A DNA stretch of 64,000 nt from Dugong dugon (lineage: Eukaryota > Chordata > Mammalia > Sirenia > Dugongidae). The DNA is taken from the NCBI GenBank assembly GCA_030035585.1, contig CM057481.1, positions 56,925,128 through 56,989,127 on the forward strand, read 5' to 3'. Below are positions 45,962 through 57,360 of the stretch, piece after piece. Positions within the stretch are counted from its first letter, which is position 1, and every line of letters begins with the position of its first letter. A program made the position numbers and the translations under genes. The notes beneath the pieces were generated by a model. It was given only the letters and a program-made list of their open reading frames with translations, was not told the origin of the DNA and did no database searches.

Positions 45962-46665
45962 TTATTAATTCTACTTCCTGCCTATGCCTCAGATCCTCCC
46001 ATTCTTTCCCTCTCCATTCACAGCACCCTTGTCCAAGCTGCCATTATTTTTCACCTGACCTATGGCGAGAGTTTCTTAACTAGTCCACTTGCGTTCAAGT
46101 GAAGTCCTCCCACCCATCTATTCCTCACTATGAAGCAAGAGGGATGTCTTTGAGACACAACGTTGCTCATGTCATTCATGCTATTTAAAAGCCTTTCAGT
46201 GGTTTCCCACAGAGCTTAAAATAAAGTCCAAGTTAATGGCCATGGCTGACAAGGCTCTGCATGACCTGGCTCCTATCTACTTCTCTAGTCACATCTCCTA
46301 CAAACCTTCCTCTCACTCTTGGTTCCTACGTCTTGGTTCCTTCCTCTTCTCTTGGGTCCTTGAATGGGACAGGAAAATTGCCCTCAGAAGCCTTCTCTAA
46401 TGCTCTGGACAGATCATAGCATTGTGGTCTATGTTGTTATAGTCCTCAGGATATCACATTTACAGCCTTAATTTCCATTGTACATAACTATTTCTGAAAT
46501 TGTTTCTTTGACGTCTGCTTTATCTGCTTGCTAGAATCACCATGAGAGCAGGAAGCAACAAGCATCTTGTTCACTGCTCTATCGTCAGAATTTAACATAC
46601 TACCTGGCATATAGTAGATACTCAAAATTTGAATGAAGAAATGATTAATAATGAGTGAATCAAAA
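45962..46665 (+). mobile_element. L2 LINE 3' part, sense
   Basis: It follows L2 order: 'ctttcagtggtttcccacagagcttaaaataaagtccaag', 'ggctgacaaggctctgcatgacctggctcc', 'agaagccttctctaatgc' and the 3' end 'ctggcatatagtagatactcaaaatttgaatgaag'. About 700 bases. Confidence 0.85.
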
Positions 46666-47225
46666 AATAAAATACTAATTCACCATCAAGATGGTATGCA
46701 CAATGAACTGCTTTTTCCAGAAATAAGCAGATTTGTGCTCCCCTCACCCCATAGTCTTCACTAGGTGTTTTCTTTTTTTTTTGGTAACCAGTAGTGTGCA
46801 TAAAGTAGTAACACATATTCAGAGTGACTGCCTTGTCCTTTGTTAGTCTACGGCTATCACACTAAGTAAAGGATAGTAGCCCATACAGTGTTTAAACCCA
46901 TGCCTATGTGCCACTAATTTTGTGTTGGATTTTTTTGCTGGAAGAAAAAATGAAACTGTCCTAAATTTTTAGCCCTAGTTCTAAGCATTTTATATTCAAA
47001 TGTGATCTGATGGTAGATGTTAAAAAAGTCTACAAATGTTAAAAATACAAGAAAGCACTTCAAATTTCATTATCCTGAACCTACACTACACCCCTAAGAC
47101 CTCCTATTCCAGCCTCCCTATTTTAGAATAAAGTAGACCCAAGAAACAGAAAGGGTTAACTGGCATGGATGACCTTAGAATACAGGTTTCCCCATCTAAT
47201 ACTCTCTCTTTTTCTGAGCACTACC

Positions 47226-47418
47226 TAGTGGAACTTTCTTTGATGCTAGAAATGCTCTATATCTGCACTGTCCAATATGGTAGCCATGGTTTTTAAGCAT
47301 TTGAAACATGCTAGGGCAACTGAGGAACTGAGTTTTTAATTTTATTTGATTTTAACTAATTTAAATTTAGATAGCTACATATGGCTAGTGACTACAGTAT
47401 TGGGCAGCACAGCTCTAA
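47226..47418. mobile_element. hAT-Charlie-type element, nearly complete
   Basis: 'atctgcactgtccaatatggtagcc' on the left and the inverted 'ggctagtgactacagtattgggcagcacag' on the right are its two ends. Same broad family as 336-1298. Confidence 0.75.
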
Positions 47419-47559
47419 AATATACCAATGAAAGCCAAGGAACACTAAACCTATGACATCAAATAATTTTCAGCAAGATAGAAAAAAGATCTTGAATTAC
47501 CTAATAGTAACCTTCCAATACAAGGATAACAGAAAAAGGAGGTAGGATGTGTTTGGTTA

Positions 47560-48826
47560 CAAATAATATGGGGATAAAAACAACAACAACCTCAAATTGG
47601 AGTAAATAATAAAGGGGATGTATGGGTTCTTATAGCTTGACTGTCCACAAATGAGTTTGATTCAGCAACTCTATCAAGCCATCAAGGACCTGGCTCAGTT
47701 CCAGCTCTCTCTCTCTCTCCCTTCCAAGGTATCAATTCATTCTAATTTGGATTTCCCATTCTCAAGGCTTGAAAATAATCCTCTGCTCTCTGAGACCATT
47801 TAGGCAATGGCCCCACCCTGCAGACTCTGGGTTGGCCACACTTTCAGGATTCTGGGTGGAGGCCCCTCAGCCCTAGGCTTTAGCTCCACCTTCCAGGTCC
47901 ACTGGTATGGCAACTCTGCTACCTCACACTTTGGCAGTCCCATTCTCCTAGCCCATCTGATTGGCAACTCCACGGCTTTGGCACCAGCAGGCCCTGTTCT
48001 TCTGCCCCTTGGGCATGGTAGCCCTGCCCCCTCAGCTTTGGGCAGCAGATCAGGCCCCATCTCACTGCCACTTGTGAAAGGCAGCCTCACATTCTGGAAC
48101 GGAGTTGGTGAAGATCTGAATCTTTGAAACTTAAGAGGCTGTGGCCCCGCCCTTTGAAACTCCAGAGGCCATGGCTCCACCTTTTGAGGCCCCAGAGACT
48201 GTGGCTCTACCCTTTGAAACTGAGGCAGCTCTGCTTCCTGTGTTTCTTGTCTCTTTAGCTTCTGCTTCCTGGTTCCTTGGCCTCTCAGCCCCTTGGGCCT
48301 CTTGGGTCGGCCCAGCATCACCCCTGTTTGGGCAAGTGTTCCAAATCTCTTTATTTCTACCAATAAATGCCTGGAGGCACCCCACTCAGCCACTAAACCA
48401 TAGCCAGAAGGCACTCAGCTCTCTTGTTGCATGGGTCAGCAAGCCTAGCTTCATTGATAAGTGCCTGGAGGCATCCTACTCTGCTAGGAAGCCTCCTTTG
48501 CAAAGGCATTCATCTCTCTCGCTCCATGGGTTGGCTCCCACACTGTCTCATGCCAGTCGCCTGGTTCTGCTGTTGCTCTTGCTCTGCTGCTGCTTTTCAC
48601 CGTCTGTTATCTCTGGTGTTACAGCAATCCTCACTTCCTTCTGAGTCCTTACCAGAATTGTCTTTGATGTCCATAATTCCACCAACAGTCTCTTCAAGGC
48701 AATCTAGGCTTTTACTCTTAGCCACTTAAAACTCTTCCAGCCTCTACTCATTCACAGTTTCAAAACCGCTTCCACATTTTATGGATCTGTTGGAACAGCA
48801 CCTCACTCTCCTGGTATTAAATTCTG
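47560..48826 (-). mobile_element. MaLR-type endogenous retroelement, internal part
   Basis: It sits next to the LTR 48827-49342, and its LTR-proximal end ('tttcaaaaccgcttccacat', 'gcacctcactctcctggtattaaat') matches the start of MaLR internal regions in reverse. An imperfect repeat of about 33 bases ('gctctaccctttgaaactgag') recurs near 48130-48230. The open frames here (204 codons minus, 167 plus) show no gag, pol or env motif and are not claimed as genes. The left boundary is uncertain. Confidence 0.6.
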
Positions 48827-49342
48827 TCCTAGTTATCTAGTGCTGCTGTAACAGAAATACCACAAGTGGATGGCTTTAACAAACAGAAATTTCTTCTCTC
48901 ACAGTCTGGGGACTAGAAGTCCAAATTCAGAGCGCCCGCTCTAGAAGAAGGCTTTCTCTCTCTGTCGGCTCTGCAGGAGGGTCATTGTCAACAATCTTCC
49001 CATGGTCTAGGAGCTTCCCAGAGCAGGGACCTCAGGTCCAAAGGAAAAGCTCTGCTCCCAGCTCTTCTTTCTTGGTGGTATGAGGCTCTCTCCTCTGCTT
49101 GCTTCTCTCTTTTATATCTCAAAGGAGACTGACTAAGGATACAACCTAATCCTGTGTATTGAGTCCTGCATTGTTAACATAACTACCTCTAATCCTGCCT
49201 CATTAACATCATAGTGGTTAGGATTGATAATCCATAGGATAATCACATCAGACCACAAAATGGAGGACAACCACACAGTACTGTGAATCGTGGCCTAGAC
49301 AAGTTGACACACATTTTCGGGGACATAATTCAATCGACAACA
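48827..49342 (-). mobile_element. MaLR-type LTR, antisense
   Basis: It begins 'tgtcctagttatctagtgctgctgtaacag' and ends 'tcaatcgacaaca', so it has TG...CA ends in the minus orientation. The order 'accacaagtggatggcttt', 'ttctctcacagtctggggactagaag', 'tatatctcaaaggaga' is that of an ERVL-MaLR LTR. About 516 bases. The matching LTR on the other side of the internal part was not found. Confidence 0.7.
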
Positions 49343-50509
49343 TCCATCATGTGTAAAACATGGCTGCCTAAAGTTGTCTGAGCTGTATTCTTCTTCACTT
49401 GTATAATGGCAAGAGAAAGAATAGCTTTGAGAAGCTCTCTCAGATGAGCAAGGAAGTTCCTAGATTCCCCAGCAAACCACTTATCATGCCTCATTAACTT
49501 GACTTGGGTCACTTGCCCCTCCTTCAGTCAGTTGCCTTGACTAGAGAAAAGATTACAGATTACATTGGTAGTCTTAGAGCAGCTCCACATGCCTCATTCC
49601 TAAATCAAGAGAGAAATCAGCTTCCCCCAAAAGAGAGCCATGGTCTGAGAGAAGTATGGCATGTAAAGGAAAACTAGGACAATAATGAAAGACAAGAGTG
49701 AATTTTGAGGACAAAACCACAGTCTTGACTAAAACTAGGAATGGTTTCATACGTATTCTTAGGACTAAAGTACTTTTATATTTTTATAGTTTTATCAACT
49801 TACAAAGTAAGATATTCACATTTTTAAAAAATAGAACACTCACAATAAATAGAAAATTTTAAAAGTCATATACAATTTATATCCCACAAAAGTTATCAGC
49901 ACTCACACTTAAGTACACATACTCTAACACTTTTCCAAACATACCTATCTAGTTCTGTTTTTTTAAAAATTATACTTTAATATATGTTTTATTTGTTTGT
50001 TTTGCTTTTATCAAAATATTACATTTACCCATGCCAGTAACTATTCCTCTAATAGTGTCCTTAAGCTACTTAACCCATCTACAGTACTTTCATTTATCTA
50101 GTTTATCTAATTATGGTTGGTCCCACTTTTTGGCACTAAATTTCTTACTATAAGAGACACAGAATTAACAATAGGCATATTTTTCTTTTTCTATAGAACC
50201 CTACATGATACCAGTAATTAACTACAATAGAAAAACATAAACTCTCATTGCCTGCTGTGGGCTTAAATCCTATTAGCTTTTCTTGGCTCTCTAGGTTTGT
50301 ATCCAATCTGCCTTCAGTTAAATTTCTCTTATGGCCTTTGTCTTATTATTAGTATGACTGGTCATCTATTATCTTTTATCTGGTTTGAATTTTAATTCTC
50401 TAAAAGAAACAGTTTCCAGAAATAGTGGAAAAGTACAGAAAAATAGGAATATACGTATTTTTAACCCATATCTCCTTGAGCTCCCCTCCTTTTATTTATT
50501 TATTTTTGG
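49343..50509. other. Unique AT-rich non-coding sequence
   Basis: Nothing recognised. Confidence 0.4.
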
Positions 50510-50690
50510 CTTGATCAGCAAAGCAGAATAATAGAAGAGTTAAGAGAATGGCTCTGGGGTCCAACTGCCTGGGTCTTAATTTCAGTTCCACCACTTTACT
50601 AACTGTTAGATCCTATGTTTCTTCACTGATACCTAATTCAAAGAATTATTCTTGCCTTCCATATGGGAGAATACCGAGGTGCTTGAAACG
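50510..50690 (+). mobile_element. MIR SINE, sense
   Basis: 'gaagagttaagagaatggctctggggtccaactgcctggg' and 'ccaccactttactaactg' are the MIR head and core. Confidence 0.75.
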
Positions 50691-51028
50691 TAAGTCTCAA
50701 TGAACTTTTTAAATTAAATTTGCTTTCTAAATTGTAATTAAGATTTCACTCTAAATTTTAAGGTGCTTTCTCACTTGTCTATACCTTCAACCTGAAACAT
50801 CTTTGCTTCCCCAGCCATTCCCACTCACCACTCTCCTTCCCCTAACTCAACTCATCTCTACATTTGGCTCTGGTGTGTCATTCTCCATGCCATTTTTCTT
50901 GACCTCTCAAGTCTGGGTTAGACCCTTCTCTTCTGTATTTCCTTATGATTTAGTGCAAACCCTATTTGCTCTAGCATCCTCTGTGTTGTGCCGTATTTGT
51001 CTATTTACTAGTCTCTCCACTAGACTAT

Positions 51029-52637
51029 ACTGAATGACCCAGGAAGCATCAAAAGAAGGTGGAAGGAATACATAGAGTCACTGTACCAAAAAGAATTGGT
51101 AGATGTTCAACCACTTCAGGATGCAGAATATGAACATGAACCGATGATACTGAAGGAAGAAGTACAAGATGCACTGAAGGCATTGGTGAAAAACAAGGCT
51201 CCAGGAATTGACAGAATACCAACTGAGATGTTTCAACAAACAGATGCAGCACTGGAGGTGCTCGTTTGTCTATGCCAAGAAATTTGGAAGATATCTACCT
51301 GGCCAACCAACGTGAAGAAATCCATGTTTGTGCACATTCCAAAGAAAGGTGATCCAACAGAATGCACAAATTACTGAACAATATCATTAATATCATATGC
51401 AAGTAAAATTTTGCGAAGATCATTCAAAGGACTTTGCAGCAGTATATCAACAGTGAACTGCCAGAAATTCAAGCCAGATTCAGAACAGGACGTGTAAAGA
51501 GGGATACTGTTGCTGATGTCAGACGGATCTTGGCTGAAAGCAGAGAATACCAAAAAGATGTTTACCTGTGTTTTACTGACTATGCAAAGTCATTCAACTG
51601 TATGGATCATAACAAATTATGGATAACATTGCAAAGAATGGGAATTCCAGAACACTTAATTGTGCTCATGTGGGACCTATATATAGATCAAGAGGTGGTC
51701 CTTCGAATAGAACAAGAGGATGCTGCAGAGTTTAAAATCAGGAAAACTGTGCCTTTCACCATTCTTATTTAATCTGTTTGCTGAGCAAATAATCCAAGAT
51801 GCTGGACTATATGAAGAAGAATGAGGCATCAGGATTGGAGGAAGACTCATTAACAACCTGCGATATGCAGATGACACATCCTTGCTTGCTGAAAGTGAAG
51901 AGGACTTGAAGCACTTACTGATGAAGATCAAAGACTACAGCCTTCAGTATGGATTCTACCTCAACATGAGGAAAACAAAAATACTCACAACTGGACAATA
52001 AGCAACATCATGGTTAAAGGAGAAAAGATTGAAGTTGTCAAGGATTTCATTCTACTTGGATCCACAACTAATGCCCATGGAAGCAGCAGTCAAGAAATAA
52101 AACAACATATTGCATTGGGCAAGTCTGCTGCAGAAGACCTCTTTGAAGTGTTCAAAGGCAAAGATGTTACTTTGAGGACTAAGGTGCACCTGGCCCAAGC
52201 CATGGCGTTTTCAATAGCTTCATATGCATGGGAAAGCTGGGCAATGAATAAGGAAGACTGAAGAAGAATTGATGCATTTGATTTATGGTGTTGGTGAAGA
52301 ATACTGAATATAACATGGAAGAACGATTAAGTCTGTCTTGGAAGAAGTACACAGCAAGAGTGCTCCTTAGAAGCAAGGATGGTGAGACTTCGTCTCGTGC
52401 TTCAGACATGTTATCAAGAGGGACCAGTCCCTGGAGAAGGACATCCTGCTTGGTAAGGTAAAGGGTCAGCAAAAAAGAGGAAGACTCTTAACAAGATGGA
52501 CTGACACAGTGGCTTTAACAATGGGCTCAAACATAGCAACAACTATGAGGATGGTGCAGGACCAGGCAGGGTTTCCTTCTGTCATACACAGGGTCACTAT
52601 GAGTTGGAAGTGACACAACGGCATCTAACAACAACCA
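51029..52637 (+). mobile_element. RTE (BovB-like) LINE, 5'-truncated, inactive
   Basis: It encodes part of an RTE reverse transcriptase: finger region 'EVQDALKALVKNKAPGIDRI' (51156-51215), 'HIPKKGDP' (51334-51357), 'LPEIQARFRTGRVKRDTVAD' near 51460, the catalytic YADD at 51864-51875 within 'NLRYADDTSLLAES', and downstream 'TRWTDT'. Several stops and frameshifts break it (for example at 51375 and 51770). The endonuclease is missing. The 3' end 'ggcatctaacaacaac' equals the tail of one AfroSINE type, supporting RTE as the SINE's partner. It is flanked by the 12-mer 'ccactagactat' (51017-51028) and a diverged copy 'ccactaaattat' (52638-52649). Confidence 0.88.
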
Positions 52638-52649
52638 CCACTAAATTAT

Positions 52650-52999
52650 ATGGTAGCATGGTGGTTAGGGGTAGAATTCTTACCTTCCATGTGGGTGACC
52701 TGGGTTCAACTCCCGGTCAATGCACCTCACATGCAGCTACCACTCGTCCGTCAGTAGAGGCTTGCGTGTTGCTTTGATGCTGAACAGGTTTCAGCAGAAC
52801 TTCCAGACTAAGATGATCTAGGGAGAAAGGTCTGGCAATCTACTTCTGAAAGCCATCCAGTAAAAATCCTATGGATCACAATGGTCCAATCCACATCTGA
52901 TCATGGGTATGGTGCAAGACTAGACACTGTTTCGTTCCACTGTGCATGGGGACACCATGAGTTAAGGGCCGACTGAATAGTAGCTAACATCAACAAAAG
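52650..52999 (+). mobile_element. tRNA-Gly-headed SINE with RTE-type tail
   Basis: The first 69 bases (52656-52724) match tRNA-Gly: 'gtggtta...gtagaattct' (A-box region), anticodon loop CTTCCAT with TCC at 52686-52688, and B-box 'gggttcaactccc'. The body contains 'ctacttctgaaagccatcca', shared with the AfroSINEs at 20070 and 24293. The tail 'accatgagttaagggccgactgaatagtagc' is a diverged RTE-like tail. It is about 350 bases, longer than the common AfroSINEs here. The right target site 'ccactagactat' (53000-53011) follows directly. Confidence 0.8.
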
Positions 53000-53039
53000 C
53001 CACTAGACTATCTTTAATCTCCATATTCTCAGGCAAAAC

Positions 53040-53630
53040 ATAGTGCATTTAACTTCCTCAAGCATATTATGTCTTTTTGACTCAAAGCTTTTGCACATTC
53101 TGTTCCCTCTGTCTGGAACCTTCTTCCATCCTGTTCTATGTCCAGCTAGCTCTTTCTTATCCCTCTGTTCTCAGACAATATTAACCCCTGCTTGGTTTCC
53201 CACTGCATGGAAAAGAATGTCTGAACTTTTTTAAAAACCCATACCATAAGCCCATCATGAACCACATTTTGCAACCTGACATCATTCCACTCCTCCCTAC
53301 CCTACTGTATTCCAGTCATTCTGGTCTTCTCAAGGTAATTCACTCAGGTATTCATTCATTCAGCAAGTATCCATTCAATAAACAAAGTACAGGAAATAGC
53401 TAGCACTCAAGAACTGGTGAACAAGATAATCCTTGTCCTGCCTCAGACACTCCAAATGCTTTCCAGATCTAGGGCCTTTGTACTAGCTAGCTATAAGCAC
53501 CACAGGGGCAGGATGCATGCCTGGGTTATTCATTGCTGTTCACTCACCATCTGGCAATGTAGCTGGCACATAGTAGGTGCTCAATCAATATTTATAGAGA
53601 GGATAAATAAGTGAATGTGTAGGTGAATGA
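53040..53630 (+). mobile_element. L2 LINE pieces
   Basis: 53080-53230 ('gcttttgcacattctgttccctctgtctggaac') and 53440-53620 ('gtagctggcacatagtaggtgctcaatcaatatt') are sense L2. Between them 53340-53430 ('attcattcattcagcaagtatcc') is an L2 end in reverse, so at least two copies overlap here. Confidence 0.65.
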
Positions 53631-53639
53631 ATAAACACA

Positions 53640-54125
53640 GCCACTTCTCGCTTATTCATGTTTTAGGTGTTTTATGAATTTGCAGCAAGATTCTAAGCGG
53701 TTGGCAGTGGGCTGAGCAGGGAGGAGGCTGGGACCAATTTCAGATGACGTGTCTGCATGTGTATGGGTGTTTGTGTGGGAATCTGAGCATGAGAATGCCT
53801 AAATGTGCATCTCCAACCATGTTCCAGTGCCAAAGAAAAAGACTTTTTGCATCGCTTCTTGTTTTCACTCATCCACCCTTTTGTCCCCTTCGCCTAACAC
53901 ACCATATTGACAGTAGGCCTTCCCCACTACTGGTTTCCACCTTCACATCCCACTGTTTTTCAGATGGGTATGGAGAGCATGTGGCATCTCTGGGAGTCCC
54001 AGCGTAGAGAGGAAAATGTAGCAGTTACTAGAGTGGGGGAAAGGGAATTGTAAAGGGAGTTCAGGGAAACTTTGGACAGTACCAAAGGGGCAGGAGGACA
54101 CGCATGAGCATGCCCACACTTTAGC
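53640..54125. other. Non-coding sequence
   Basis: Nothing recognised. Confidence 0.4.
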
Positions 54126-54127
54126 TC

Positions 54128-54318
54128 CCCTAAACCAGAGTTCCTCCATCTTGGCTGTGAATTACACTTACCTGGGGAGCTTTTGAAACTCTAAATGCCC
54201 AGGCCACACCTCAAGTCAATCAAATCAGAATCTCTGGAGGTATAACTTAGGCTACAGTATTTTTCAAAGCTCACTAGGTGGTTCCAATTTGCAGCCACGT
54301 TTGAAAATCACTGTACTA
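54128..54318. mobile_element. hAT-Charlie-type element, nearly complete
   Basis: 'acacttacctggggagctttt', 'caaatcagaatctctggagg' and 'ggtggttccaatttgcagcc...gaaaatcactg' give a full-length short element with inverted ends. Confidence 0.7.
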
Positions 54319-55179
54319 AAACAAAAACTTTCCGGCAGTAGGCCTCTGGTCACTATGGCAACCCCAGAAATACCTGAGATTTCTTGTTAATTAGTTGCCA
54401 ACTAAGAAGCTTGTTCTCTGTGTTTTAACAGATTAAGGTTAGCCCAATTTAGGCACACTTATTGAATGCTTACTATATGCTTGGCATGTTAATAGCTACC
54501 ATATGAAACCTCTTTTCAATTTTTTTCCCCTAGTTCTTATTTCAATGCATAGATTACATAAGCCTTAGGCATTCCAAGCAATGTTTAGTGGACATTGTGG
54601 GTGCCTCCCTTATGTCCATTCTCTCTTCTTGATTTTCATTCATGTAATCCCAATTCTCCTGCTGAGCTAATTGCTGGTTCTAGAAATCCCTCCAGTGGTT
54701 TAGGGTAGCCCCATTCTTTGGCCTTGATTAGAGATCAGCACAAAGGTCAACTTTTGCCACTGATATGCGAGGACAAGTTTGCAGTAGTCTGTTGCACAGA
54801 CCCGTCCTCATTCTTGTGAGACAACTTCTAGAAGTGATATTCTTTTCATCCAGACTTGAACAGGGAAGCATGTCATTGACTGCAAATCATTAACAGGCAT
54901 CTGGAGACCATGACCATTAGGGGTACCAATTTAGGATGACGCTGATACCATAGAAACCAGAATGAACAAGCAGGGGGAAAAATGTTCTTTGCTGAATCTA
55001 ACCAACCCTAAAGTCCACCCAACACTAGACTCACCACTTTATAGTTTAAAGCAGTTTAAGATGGTTTCTTGCAACTAAAAGCCTAATTAGTAAAACATTT
55101 AGAGAATGCCGACAATAATGAAAACATAAAATTAAATATATCCTAGAAGTAATTCAATCCAAATTTTCATTTCAAAAAT
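54319..55179. other. Non-coding sequence
   Basis: No confident repeat. 54720-55090 has the general look of an old interspersed element but I could not place it. Confidence 0.35.
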
Positions 55180-55320
55180 AAGAAGACTAAGACTTAAAAG
55201 CTGAAGTAACTTGTGCAAGGTAACACAGTCTACCTGGCTCTATGTTACCTAGAGTAGGGCTTTGATCTCAGGTGTCCTCATTTCCAGCCCAGTGTTCATG
55301 CTCCTGAGCTATAAAGTCAT
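55180..55320 (-). mobile_element. MIR SINE, antisense
   Basis: 'gaagtaacttgtgcaaggtaacacagtc' is the reversed MIR core. Confidence 0.65.
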
Positions 55321-56094
55321 CTTCATTGTGAACGTTCACTTTAATTTCCCAATGCTGTAAAATTAGCTAGGATGACCCTAACTTTTGAAATGTCATTAAA
55401 TTTCTTTGGAAGGAACTCTCTCTAGAAATAGACATTCCCAACCCTCTCCCAAAAGACATACCCAAAGCCTACAGATACCATGTGACTTTTAAATGTAGAC
55501 ATCATGAAAAACTATGTAAAACTGTTGAAAATATATATCACACAACCCAACCCCAACCAAATATATATATATATATTTAAGAATCCTACCCAGCGAGGCT
55601 GTTTCAGAAAATGATGTTGCTGAATATATAAAATACTTGAATCTAAATTTAAAGATGCTCCCCCTCCCCCCGATTAACCAGATTGTCCCCTCCCCTATAT
55701 ATAGGAATGCTATGTGCCTGAGCCCACTTGCCATCTGTCACCACATTTTTCAAACTTCTCTTCCACCCCCTCCTCTTACACAATCTTATCACATAAAAAT
55801 ATTAGATTTCAGGGATTTGTATAATTTCATCAAATTTTCTGAGCTCAGTAAAAATAGAGGAAGGAAGTACTGATATATAAACTGATTCAGATTCTGAGTG
55901 TCCAACACAGTCAGTAATGCCCTTTAGGCAGAATTTATGTGGCTAGGAATAAGGTTTCTTTTCCCCCTTGTTATAGGATTTCTTATTAGGAATTTGCAGG
56001 TGTTCACCATATTGCAGAGAGGAATTTGGACAGTTTCCAGAGGGTCCTGACTCATACCATCCTGTTGCTTTGTTTTTTACCTTTTATAAAGTTT

Positions 56095-56470
56095 TGTACA
56101 TTTTCCCAGATCATTAGAAAAATACAGATAAGCCAACTGGGGATTATCCACGTTGCTGCTTCTCCTCATTAGTTTGGAAAATGAATTTTAACCAGCAAAA
56201 TAGTTGGCACAAACGGTTTGCACTTGACTACTAGAGATTGGTGGTTTGAACCCACCCAGCAGTGCCACAGAAGAAAGGCCTGGCAAAATGCTTTCATCAA
56301 GACTGCAGCCAAGAAAACCCCATGGAGCAGTTCCACTCTGTAACATGGGTTGGAATCGACTTGACGTCAACGAGTTTGGTGTTGGTCTTCTACTCACCCA
56401 AGTGATTAAACCAGAAACCTAAAATCTTTCTTGATTGCTCTCTTTCCTGCTCCTCAGATCCAAGACATCA
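56095..56470 (+). repeat. Dispersed repeat, copy 1, carrying an AfroSINE
   Basis: 'ttttcccagatcattagaaaaata', 'ataagccaactggggattatcc' and, after the SINE, 'gtgattaaaccagaaacctaaaatc' match copy 2 at 57745-57930. The 3' part resembles L2, but the family is not certain. Confidence 0.6.
56199..56385 (+). mobile_element. AfroSINE, sense
   Basis: It has B-box 'ggtttgaacccaccc', 'ccccatggagcagttccactctgtaacatgg' and tail 'ggaatcgacttgacgtcaacgagtttgg'. Copy 2 of the host repeat shows the site without the insertion. Confidence 0.87.
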
Positions 56471-57026
56471 GAAAGTCCAGTCAATGTTTGGTTATCAGAC
56501 CCCACAGGAGCTCTTTAAGGAATTCCCATGGGAGACTGGCTATAAAGTATCAACTCTACTACTCAGTGAAGATTTGTTAGGGATGGCCCTATGAACTAGG
56601 TTATTACCTACTTCTCTATATGCAGGAGAAAGGAGCTTGTAATGAGCATCCTCTTGTACCTACCGAGTACCCCTCTTTCTGTTGAGGAAAAACTCCCCTC
56701 CCCACCCCTGGGGGTTCTGGAGGAATCATCACAGTGCCTCAGGGCTGAAGATAGACAAAAGCCCCAGGCCTGACCAATCACGTATTCCTATGCTGTCACT
56801 AGAGATTGGTTCAAGTGTGGGAACACTACCAAAGGAAGAACACTAGGGAGGAAGGGGCTCACTTCCTTTGCAACATAGACTTGGGGCTACCGGTGGACAT
56901 TTATACTCGCCATGAGGAAAAAGTCTGCCTGTGGCAACAGAGATTGCAGCCACACTCACAAAAAGAAGAGACAGACTAGGGTTGAGAGACGGAATGAGGC
57001 AGGAAAGAGGGAAAAAGAGAATCTAA
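56471..57026. other. Non-coding sequence
   Basis: No gene; 'gaccaatcacgtattcc' near 56773 may belong to an unplaced LTR-like repeat. Confidence 0.35.
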
Positions 57027-57360
57027 AACAGGGGCTGATGAACTATGGTCTGCCCCCTGTTTGTGCTTAGTTATATTAGGGCACAGCTATGCCCAATTGT
57101 TTATGAAGTGTCTATGGCTGCTTTCATGCTGCAAAGGCAGAGTTGAGTGATTGCAAAAAAGAAAAAAAAAAAAAACAAACCCACTGCCATCGAGTTGATT
57201 CTGACTCATAGTGACCCTGTAGGACAGAAGAGAACTGCCCCATAGGGTTTCCAAGGAGCGGCTGGTGGATTCGAACTGCAGACCTTTTGGTTAGCAGCTG
57301 AATGCTTAACCACTGCACCAGGGCTCCTGAGTAGTTGTAGCACAGACCATATCTAATTGA
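57027..57360. mobile_element. hAT-Charlie-type element split by an AfroSINE
   Basis: 'caggggctgatgaactatggtctgcccc' and 'ctatggctgctttcatgctgcaaaggcagagttgag' precede the SINE, and 'tagttgtagcacagaccatatc' follows it, in the order of the family whose ends read 'CAGGGGTTGGCAAACT'. Confidence 0.75.
57154..57327 (-). mobile_element. AfroSINE, antisense
   Basis: It has an A-rich left end, 'ccactgccatcgagttgattctgactcatagtgaccc', 'ccaaggagcggctggtggattcgaactg' and 'ccactgcaccagggctcc'. Duplication 'tgagtgattg' (57144-57153) and 'tgagtagttg' (57328-57337), 8 of 10. Confidence 0.92.

Noticed and set aside
47800..48644. Open frames of 204 (minus) and 167 (plus) codons
   Set aside because: They overlap on opposite strands within the MaLR-type internal region and reflect an imperfect 33-base repeat and low stop content. 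No retroviral or cellular protein motif is visible.
52656..52724. Possible tRNA-Gly gene
   Set aside because: The tRNA-like part runs straight into a SINE body and an RTE-type tail ending at a target-site duplication, and its stems are mismatched. No terminator T-run follows it.
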